Source: Tetmemena sp. SeJ-2015 (Eukaryota; Ciliophora; Spirotrichea; Sporadotrichida; Oxytrichidae). Taken from it: a DNA stretch of 23,725 bases. The notes below the pieces were generated by a model. The model saw only the letters and a program-made list of their open reading frames with translations, was not told the origin of the DNA and searched no databases. Made by a program: the position numbers and the translations under genes. Location of the stretch: assembly GCA_027382625.1 (NCBI GenBank), contig JAJKFJ010021203.1, positions 1 through 23,725 on the forward strand. The letters are read 5' to 3'. Below, piece by piece: positions 16,601 through 23,725 of this stretch. Every line of letters starts with the position of its first letter. Within the stretch, counting starts at the first letter, position 1.

Positions 16601-19600
16601 CGTCTATGATCTACTCTTGCTCTTCGTGTGAGGGTTTGGGAATCAGGTTGTGAGAACCATAAGTCAGGAATACAACTATAGATAAGCAAAGTTAATTTCA
16701 AAGATTGTAGAGTAGAAATAGAAACTTACAGCCAATGACCATGAAGCCAAGTCCGAGTCTTCCAGCTCTGTTGCTGGTGATGTCGTCTGAGGAAAGTTAG
16801 TTGCCCAGGTTGGACCAATCATTTTGGATGTCATCAAACCAAGTCTGCTGCTGCAAGAATCTTAGCAGTCCCGCAGTGATCAGAGCTGGTATTGTAGCCA
16901 GTAAAGTTAAAAATAAGGAGATGTATTAATTAACAAGAAAGCATATACTCAATTTTTAAAGTTCCTATTGCAGGAGGTCTGAATATAATTAGTTTACTAT
17001 AAATATGTTTAAACCTTATAAGAATAGACTCTTCCCATATGCTTGAATCTGAGGGAGGGAGGCTTCTTAATCTTTGAGAACTGCAAATTCACAAGCCAGA
17101 ACATGACTAGTGCTAACATCAGTACTATGGACACGAAACTGAAAAGCAAGATTTTAATTTAAGACCATATACATTTATAAATTGAATGGACCCAATTTAT
17201 TTAAGATGTAGATGGGGATTGAGAACTGGAAAGTGTTGATGAGATCGAAGTAGGAGAGAGCTTTGTAGTTGATGCGCAGTTAGTAGTATCCAGTGTTTGA
17301 CACATTGAGGTCTGAGTAGTTTTGTAAGTTGACTTCTACTTGAGAGAGACGCTTCAGACTCTTCTCTTCTTCAATTACTTTAATGGTCATTTTTCTTTAT
17401 GAATCTGATTTGATTTTCTTGGTAGTAATAGATATTGAGCTCTACGATGGTTGGGATGCCAGAGGAGCCTGACTGAGGGTTGAAGGTGACTGGGATCAAG
17501 AAGTCACTGCCTGCCTCTATCTCTGAGATATAGGCTGTCTGAGGATTGCTGTCTATAAACAAGTATTAGCAAATAGAACTAGGAAATAAGAGAGTAATGA
17601 GCTTACCGTCTCCGTTGGTTTATCTGAAATCATTCTCACTGATGGGATACTGAGTCATGTAGAAGAGATCTGTCTACGAGGAAATCGCATAAACTTATTT
17701 GCTATTCTAGTCATGAATAAATCGTTATAATTGCTCTTTGGTGTAAGTTTACCAACGAGTGGAGGTGGAGATGGTTGAACCCAGCGGCTCATCGTACATG
17801 CAGTTGAGTTGAATGTTGCATTTGTCTGCTATAGGGTCCAGTCCAGATGAAGGGATTGGGTTCACCACTCTAATCTCATCATAGGTCTTTTAAACATCAC
17901 TAATTTTAAATTGCCAATAGGTGGGCAAGGTGCATTACGAATTGGTAAATTTATTTAGTGAAATACACTTGTAAGATAAATTGTATTCGAGCAGGTCGTA
18001 CAGTATGATGTTTGAGTCATAGCCTTCACAGTTACTGAATCAATTATACTTGATATAAAAATGAAATATTATATTTATGAAGAAGGGAAGCCAAGGCATG
18101 ATTAAAGCGCTGATCTAGTTGCTATCCCAAAAGGTGGAATCGTACACATCCTTATCGAGTGTCTTCCTCACAGGGGTGGCTCCGTCCTCAGCCGTAGAGG
18201 CAAAATTCAGAATGAAGTTGGGGTTTGTAGCCGGGTCAGGAGCGTTGTAAGGTATAATTATATAATTAAATTAACTACTATAAGTTTTTAATTCCTTGAA
18301 ATATAAGGTATGGTGATGATATTGCTGAGTTGGGCCGCTCCTATCAGCACTCCCCAAGTCAGATTAGTGAACATGGTCTACCTGTGAGCGTTGTAGAATT
18401 CTATGTAGGCTTGCTTTTTGACTAGTTTCAAATAGGGCTGGAAAAGTCCATGGTATAAGTAGATCCCCACCTTAAACTATTGCCAAATATAAACCCGAAT
18501 CAATAAATATCCTTAAATTACAATCCACTTTTTATAATCTACTTGTTTTTATAATAGATAGCGCTCTGCTACCAGTTAAAATGATTGCATTAAGATTACT
18601 GTTTTTAAGTTGAAGACCTTAATCCTCATGACACCTCGCTTGTTAGTGATAGCCGTGTTCTAAATAGAAGAATGAGAATATAGTTTATAATGGGAAGTTA
18701 AATCGATCACCATGATCAGTATTAAACTTACATCTATGCTGAAGTAGTCTGGGAGAGATACTAGCTGATTGGTAGCAGAGTCAATTATTACTATAGCGTA
18801 GTGACTATTCACTAATCCCATATACTTTATAATTTTGATTTATGATATAGAATTCTTCTATTTTTACTATACTTAAATTGTAGACAAAGAGTTTGGGTAG
18901 TGCACTGAAATTAAAAACTATCAAGGCTGTCTAAAGTGGGTAGAGACTAAAGTCATCCAGGGTTTCGAGTATACAGATAAAAAATTCTTGAAGTGTTGTG
19001 AGTATGTTAGTGTCAAATTTATCGAACTCATCCATATCACTATCATTGGATGCCAGACTCTAAATATAAGAATTATAAAATAAAGCGCTCTAATTTATTG
19101 ATTTAATAGACTCTAAAGAGCAAAGATAAAAAAGGAAATAGTAAGTGTGAGGGTCTTACTCTGTCCTTGATTGCGAGGGAGGAATTGTCCAAGGTCTACT
19201 TGATTGGATCCACTATGCTCACTGGTCCTTTCGCATTTGGCTCCAAAATACACATTCCTATGCAAGATGCCTGTCGAGCAGCTGTAGTCGTCCCCAATCT
19301 AACATAAAAATTATTTCTTGACTTATTTTTTATATTATCATGGTTTTTATTAATGAATGGACACTTCAAAGCAGTAGAGTTGGTTGCAGTATCTAATAAA
19401 TAATAAAGGATACTGCTCGTGTAATTGAAATTCCTTACACTATTAGATCATGTAGGCTCGGTAGGCGTTTATCAACTCCTCAGGCAGCACAGAGTCCTCT
19501 GCGCAATCTACCTCATTCTGAATTGTGGCCACATACGCTTGCCTATATTTATAAAGCATAGATATAGTTACTTTTTTTATTATTCAGCCTTGATACGATG

Positions 19601-22600
19601 TAAGTTGCGTTGAATTAAAAATAACTCCACTCTTCAGATCTTTACTATATTGATTCATTGATATGCTGTTGAAGTTGTATTTGAAAATTTGCCACTGCAT
19701 GTCGTCAATCAAGCTCAGATAAACCATTTTAAGTAATTTATAAATTCCCAACCATATACTCTCTAAAGTTTAGTATCTCTGATTTCCTTGATACTAAGCC
19801 AACAGTGTTTTAAAAAGCATATTTCAAAGCATTCACTCACATATACATATACAACTCATTTAACGTTTTATTGGTAGTCTTGGAAATATTGGCTTGTATT
19901 TTGGCGAGAGTTGCCTGCATAGTGGCTAGGTCAGCTTTCTAAGTGGCGATATTAAACTACTTCATGAAAGCTTGAGTCTTCGACACCCACAGATCGATCC
20001 CGTCCAAAATTATTTTCTTATCCAGCTGCACTAACCCAGGCTTAAATTTTCTAAGAAAAGATATTATAACCAATTTTAACAACGACAATAATAATCGACT
20101 TAAAAATTAACTCTTGCTAAAAAGATTTCAGTTGATGAAAATTAATATTGACTTACCCATCTGTGTCGATGTCTCCAGCAGTTCCAGTGGGACAGTAATA
20201 GCCCACTAAGCAAGCGTTCTGATTGAACTTGGTTTTACTGGTGCCACTGGGGCAGAAGTAACCTGCCTCACAAAGGTAGAAGTCCTGTATCTCACTGCTG
20301 CCTGTGTCGCAATAGTAGCCAGTTGGACACAAATTTAATCAAAAGAAATATGGATAGAGTGAGAGCAATTCAAATTATTGTACATGGAGTTGGTGGTGGT
20401 GGCCCAGCCGCAAGTGTATCCCTCTTGACAGTCAGTTGCGTCAAACATAGTCTTGATGCCAGTGATGCCGCAGAAGTACTTCGGGTCGCAGTTGACGCAC
20501 TAGTTCTCACTTGTGACTCCAAATTAGTTGGAGTAGGTTCCTTATGGGCAGGGATCGCACTAGGTTTGGCCCAGCTCAGCTGAGTATGTTCCCTAAGGAC
20601 ATATTTCAGGCTCAATCATGGCTGTGGTTGGACACTGATAGCCTATGGGGCACTGCTTGCAAGTAGCTGAGGCAGGTAAATCCTGGTAAGTGCCTGCTCT
20701 GCAAGCCTCTTGAGCCTCATTGCCTGTGCCCTCCGAAGTAGTAGCCTGGATCTGCTGGGATCATATCTGACGAATTTGGCGGGCAAAAAGTATCCTTCTT
20801 TTAGTAAATCTTCATTTTATAAGAAAACAGAATTCTCTTTTCTTAAAGCACTGTCCTCCTCCATTTGCATCCTAATTTAATCTTGAACTTTAAAAATGAT
20901 TATCTAGATCCTTTGTACCAGACTAGCAATAAGTACCTCCTTAGCAGGTTTGAGCTGCCTGGGAATTGGAGCCATTAACTATGGGCGTATAAACTCCAGC
21001 CAGGCAAAAGGAACCTGCATTGCAAAGATTTGGCTTGTACTACTTCTACACAGTAGAGAAGGTATAGTTCGTATTATATAGGCACGAATTTAATTAAAAT
21101 TAGGAGATGCTAAAGTTAATTTAAATTATATTTGATGTATTTTATCTCTGTCAAGTCAAAAAATTTAAATTTTAAAAATCCTATTGATCAAACTTAATTT
21201 TATTTTAAGAATTATAGTGCTTAATCGTTATTTTCTTTATAATAAACATCTTATCTTATGCTTATTTAAGTGCGATCTTTTCATTTTAATGCAATAATTT
21301 TAAATGATTTGTCTTCTCATCATCATCTTTCAGATTCATTGTCTTTTTAATCAGTCGCCCATTCCGGGTCACTATCTTGACTCGATGGGAAGAGTAGGTA
21401 ACAGTAGATTTTAGATTCATTTAATATAATGAAAATATAGGCGTCTATATTCCAGAGCCCATGCTTGCATTGATATTTATCTGTTTAATTTCAATTTATC
21501 AGAAAATGAATTAATTTTTATTAAAATATAAACCGCAATTTTAAATTCATCCTGCCATTAAAGCATTAATTGTATATTTAATTCTCTGTTTATAAATTCG
21601 TGACTGTAGAAATGACGCAGTAAGAGCCAGCTGGACAGAGCTATGCTGGGTAGGGGCTTCCTTCGAACTAACAGACATAGCCTGGCCTGCATCTAGAAGG
21701 CATCTCTTTAAAAAAATTGAAGGAGAGGACTTTTTTCTTGACCTTCGCTCAAGCAGAAAGAACCAGGTGGACACATCTAGCAGTAGGACTACCCTGTCAG
21801 GTTTTAGTAAGTGCCAGGTGCACACTTAAGTGGATCAACAAGTTCCTCCTCCTCGCATTTAGTACCGAGTGGGCACTTGCTAGGGATACCTGAGTAGCAA
21901 TAGGAGCCCAAGGGACACACATCTATGCCGTTAGGGTCTCTCGCTCCAGTCAGAGTAGCTGTTGCTAACTGATCCACGTTCTGGCCACATACCACTCCGT
22001 CTCTGCACATCTGAGGAGAGTCGAACACGCCATAGTCAGCGATGTTTGTCCTTGTTCCCTCTGGGCACCAGAATCCATTAGGACAAGCACTAAAAATTGA
22101 AACTACTACTACTAAATCTAATTCAATCAAGCTTTGATGTTGTTTGCAGAGCCAACTTGAGTCTCATCTATCAAAGTAATCTTTAAAAAGAGAATGATAA
22201 GTATTACAAACAACCAGAATTAAAAGTGGTAGGTCCTCGGGCAGTAATATCCTTCAGGGCATATACTCAACATGCTAGTAGAGATGGTGTTCACTTAATT
22301 GCACACAAATCCTTTATGACTTAAAATAATTTAAAATGACTAATCCTCCTGGACATTAGAAACTCTTAACCATTCCGATCCTGGGGCAGTATTCTCCACT
22401 CAAACAGTCTGTGCATTAGCTCTGTCCTATCTTGGAAAGAGTTCCAGAGGGGCACTTGACTGGCTCAAATGTCTCCGTATCTGGGCAGTAGTAGCCAGCT
22501 GGACAGATGGTTGCAGCGAACTGAGTGCAAGTATAAGCGTCTGGACATTCGATGACCTGAATCTAGAAAGGAGAAGGCACAGTTGGCAAGAAGTTCTAGC

Positions 22601-23725
22601 CATCGGTTGAAATGTACACGTAGTAGGTGCCCACATCTAGGCCCTTCGGCATCTAAAAGGTTACTGATTTAAAAATTATAAAGTCAATTTCACTGAAAGA
22701 GTAAGCTGATGTCTAGCCTGTGCTTATCGGGACGATTGAGATCACATTATCTAAAAGATATATTAAAGAAAGCATATAATTAATTATCCACTTTTACGAA
22801 AAGGATCCCCCCTTCATCAGTGATCAATTAAATTCATCAATATATATATAGAAAATATTTAAGTGTTGTAGTAGAGATTTGTTCCTGTGAGCTAAACGAA
22901 CACCATCTCATCCAAAGTGTAATAGTACTAAGTCACGTTCAAAGACGTGATTCTATAATTATAACTAGATTTATAAATAAATTTAGAGATTGAAGGAGGT
23001 GGGATGAATTACACTGGACACTATTTAGGGAATACCTCACTGAATCATTAAAAAACAATTAGACTCTATTGTATACTTGTACTTATATTTTTGTTGAATC
23101 AATGGTGATCTCTATATCAGTTTGGTCTATGGTACTTTTCTGGGGTATTTGGCAATTGACTTGGTCTATACTCACAAAGTAAGCCACATTCGGATTCGTA
23201 GCATCAAGATAATTGTCTACTCTGCTTAAAATAAGAAAACCATAGCTATTGTAATTAGGAGTTATAGTTAATGCATTGGAGTTTCTTTGAGACCTCTGTG
23301 TACCAGAAGTTCTTTCCGTAAACACTGACTGTCACCTTTTTAGTGGTGTCTGGATCCGTGTAGATGTACTTGGGCTTCGCGAGAGTCAACGTAATCTCAG
23401 CATATATGATTACCCTATCCTCAGCCAAGAAGTATAACTCGTCATCGAAGAAAAAATTTGAATCAAATCAAAATAAATTGAGAGTGATATGCTTATAATC
23501 TGAAGATCGAAGGTGACTGAGACTTTGACAAAGTCTTTGTTGATGAAAACATACATGGGGAAGCTGACAGTGACTGTGTTCTGATCCACGAAAGTGGCAG
23601 TAGTCATGAGGTAGGACCTGAGGCCGTCTGAAGATTCAAACCTCACTCTCAGATGAGTAGTGTCATAGAAATTCGTTCCCTTGATAGTCACAGTTTAAAA
23701 TTATTATTCAAATTTATTAAAACAT
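13618..23725 (-). CDS. Giant receptor-like protein: IPT/TIG domains, Cys-rich repeats, polytopic C-terminal half (5' end outside window)
   Basis: Read from 23692 downward. Three IPT/TIG-like modules: VTIKGTNFYDTTHLRVRF (23444-23692), VTVSVYGKNFWY (23032-23400) and VQLTGTNLYYN to GLDVGTYYVYI (22630-23010). Then about 2.5 kb (20.03-22.6 kb) of cysteine repeats resembling GCC2/GCC3 or ephrin-receptor-like modules (CPAGYYCPDTETF, CPNGFWCPEGTRTN, CPIGYQCPT). A helical linker follows (19.85-20.03 kb). The 14.1-18.5 kb part has many membrane spans (FVSIVLMLALVMFWLV, TLLATIPALITAGLL, YYMIFAIIIVIPQMV), an ectodomain near 17.2-18.1 kb (NCEGYDSNIILYD) and acidic cytoplasmic stretches. It is most likely a surface receptor or sensor; I cannot place the polytopic part in a named family. 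The TGA at 14084-14086 lies in an IES; the frame then continues (LDLEVGSGAAGEEG). The outermost possible stop is 13618-13620, but the true end may be nearer 13790. Not every junction was solved. Confidence 0.75.
13874..14094 (-). other. IES 6.20, pointer AAGTTCT, 214 bp
   Basis: Seven-base pointer at 13874-13880 and 14088-14094. Excision bypasses the TGA at 14084-14086 and joins DEFQQNL to DLEVGSGAAGEEG in frame. Confidence 0.8.
14376..14424 (-). other. Candidate IES 6.19, pointer TGTCT, 44 bp
   Basis: TGTCT at 14376-14380 and 14420-14424. Removing 44 bp gives the required shift and joins WRRFYAR to QFEVNQRIISEIL. Its body is less AT-rich than other IESs. Confidence 0.55.
16177..16218 (-). 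other. IES 6.18, pointer CAAT, 38 bp
   Basis: CAAT at 16177-16180 and 16215-16218. Joins LLGTFVAL to DFVMTMGANDFQSF in the polytopic region. Confidence 0.78.
17553..17606 (-). other. GT-AG intron of gene 6, 54 bp
   Basis: On the minus strand GTAAGC starts at 17606 and TATAG ends at 17553. It splits QTNGD and DSNPQTAYISEIEAG in phase. This shows that spliceosomal introns coexist with IESs in the gene. Confidence 0.7.
18036..18081 (-). other. IES 6.17, pointer TGAA, 42 bp (multiple of three)
   Basis: TGAA at 18036-18039 and 18078-18081. Removes a TGA and joins IMPWLPFF to SNCEGYDSNIILYD. Confidence 0.75.
18248..18311 (-). other. IES 6.16, pointer TAAGGTAT, 56 bp
   Basis: Eight-base pointer at 18248-18255 and 18304-18311. 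Joins LSNIITIPY to NAPDPATNPNF just after a membrane span. Confidence 0.93.
19297..19396 (-). other. IES 6.15, pointer ATCTAA, 94 bp
   Basis: ATCTAA at 19297-19302 and 19391-19396. Joins QYPLLFIR to LGTTTAARQASCIG. Confidence 0.88.
19533..19597 (-). other. IES 6.14, pointer ATACG, 60 bp (multiple of three)
   Basis: ATACG at 19533-19537 and 19593-19597. Removes an in-frame TGA and joins STQLTSY to VATIQNEVDCAEDSV. Confidence 0.82.
19725..19842 (-). other. IES 6.13, pointer CAT, 115 bp
   Basis: CAT at 19725-19727 and 19840-19842. Joins LNELYMYM to VYLSLIDDMQWQIF. Confidence 0.65.
20034..20159 (-). other. IES 6.12, pointer ACCCA, 121 bp
   Basis: ACCCA at 20034-20038 and 20155-20159. Joins AGDIDTDG to LVQLDKKIILDGIDLWV, ending the Cys-rich region. 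Confidence 0.88.
20330..20376 (-). other. IES 6.11, pointer CAAATT, 41 bp
   Basis: CAAATT at 20330-20335 and 20371-20376. Joins TNSMYNNL to CPTGYYCDTG. Confidence 0.9.
21083..21602. repeat. 10-bp inverted repeat at the ends of the 508-bp IES
   Basis: CACGAATTTA at 21083-21092 and its reverse complement at 21593-21602, overlapping both IES boundaries. It could be chance, since the pointer AATT is self-complementary, or a remnant of terminal inverted repeats. Confidence 0.6.
21087..21598 (-). other. IES 6.10, pointer AATT, 508 bp
   Basis: AATT at 21087-21090 and 21595-21598. The body is AT-rich without a gene. Excision gives the needed shift and joins YCVISTVTN to SCLYNTNYTFSTVQ between Cys-rich repeats. 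Confidence 0.78.
21707..21736 (-). other. IES 6.9, pointer TTT, about 25 bp
   Basis: T-run pointer at 21707-21709 and within 21731-21736. Joins LSEGQEK to EMPSRCRPGYVCQ. The homopolymer makes the cut ambiguous. Confidence 0.6.
22084..22132 (-). other. IES 6.8, pointer CAAGC, 44 bp
   Basis: CAAGC at 22084-22088 and 22128-22132. Joins SANNIKA to CPNGFWCPEG, restoring the Cys spacing. Confidence 0.88.
22186..22226 (-). other. IES 6.7, pointer AAAAG, 36 bp (multiple of three)
   Basis: AAAAG at 22186-22190 and 22222-22226. The body codes a hydrophobic stretch out of place in a Cys-rich ectodomain. Excision joins RTYHF to LKITLIDETQV. Confidence 0.6.
22308..22347 (-). other. IES 6.6, pointer AATCCT, 34 bp
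   Basis: AATCCT at 22308-22313 and 22342-22347. Joins KSFQCPGG to FVCNQVNTIST, completing a Cys-rich repeat. Confidence 0.88.
22656..22683 (-). other. IES 6.5, pointer AAAG, 24 bp (multiple of three)
   Basis: AAAG at 22656-22659 and 22680-22683. In-frame; excision gives SEIDFQMPKGLDVGTYYV, the usual compact end of a TIG domain. Confidence 0.6.
22758..22849 (-). other. IES 6.4, pointer ATATAT, 86 bp
   Basis: ATATAT at 22758-22763 and within the AT repeat ending 22849. Joins GTNLYYNTQIFSIY to LLDNVISIVPISTG. The exact boundary within the AT run is ambiguous. Confidence 0.65.
23032..23076 (-). other. IES 6.3, pointer ATAC, 41 bp
   Basis: ATAC at 23032-23035 and 23073-23076. Joins DSTKIQVQV to FPKQCPVQFIPPPSI, the link to the third TIG module. 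Confidence 0.78.
23223..23274 (-). other. IES 6.2, pointer TGC, 49 bp
   Basis: TGC at 23223-23225 and 23272-23274. Joins VSKKLQC to RVDNYLDATNPN in the second TIG module. Confidence 0.7.
23444..23512 (-). other. IES 6.1, pointer ATCGAAG, 62 bp
   Basis: ATCGAAG at 23444-23450 and 23506-23512. Excision joins VSVTFD to DELYFLAEDRV within the first TIG module. Confidence 0.88.

Noticed and set aside
20323..20615. Open frames of 81-86 residues on both strands
   Set aside because: They are shadows of the Cys-rich coding frame of gene 6 on the minus strand.
1..23725. Scrambled MDS order or inverted MDSs
   Set aside because: All resolved MDSs of each gene follow in order on one strand.
1..23725. 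C4A4/G4T4 telomere repeats, CRISPR arrays, rRNA or tRNA genes
   Set aside because: None seen on reading both strands.

Overview
The window reads as germline (micronuclear) DNA of a spirotrichous ciliate of the Oxytricha/Stylonychia/Tetmemena kind. Two things in the sequence lead there. First, TAA and TAG stand in conserved protein positions and must read as glutamine, while TGA is the only stop (ciliate nuclear code). Second, the genes are cut by dozens of short AT-rich segments, each bounded by a short direct repeat whose sequence differs from site to site. Removing one repeat copy plus the segment restores frame and family-like protein each time. Those are pointer-flanked internal eliminated sequences (IESs) between macronuclear-destined segments (MDSs). 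Conventional GT-AG introns are also present. All MDSs lie in linear order and one orientation within each gene, so I see no scrambling.

Layout: (1) + strand, 3-7081: the 3' part of a large REJ/GPS, polycystin-1-like membrane protein in 21 MDSs; after removing 20 IESs the length is exactly 2002 codons. (2) + strand, 7370-9694: a PIG3-type NAD(P)H quinone oxidoreductase with three introns and several IESs. Its first intron carries a 774-bp insertion with 12-bp direct repeats and a GC-rich core unlike the rest of the window. (3) - strand, 9813-10259: a Gln/Asn-rich 148-aa protein of unknown function, uninterrupted. (4) + strand, 10358-10637: a 70-aa protein with one intron. (5) + strand, 11038-13229: a multi-pass membrane protein with a degenerate RING-H2-like domain; removal of 8 IESs leaves exactly 492 codons. 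(6) - strand, 23725 down to about 13.6-13.8 kb: a very large protein with IPT/TIG domains, a long cysteine-rich repeat region and a polytopic C-terminal half, entering from beyond the window edge.

In the somatic nucleus these genes would probably sit on separate small chromosomes, so adjacency here need not mean shared regulation. Genes 1 and 6 are both surface receptor-like proteins, gene 2 is a cytosolic redox enzyme and gene 5 a possible membrane-bound ubiquitin-ligase-like protein. Two places (about 9172 and 20737) show single-base frameshifts that no pointer pair explains. The junctions at 18.95-19.27 kb and several in 14.1-17.5 kb of gene 6 were not all resolved. All IES calls come from manual frame and direct-repeat analysis, without a somatic reference.
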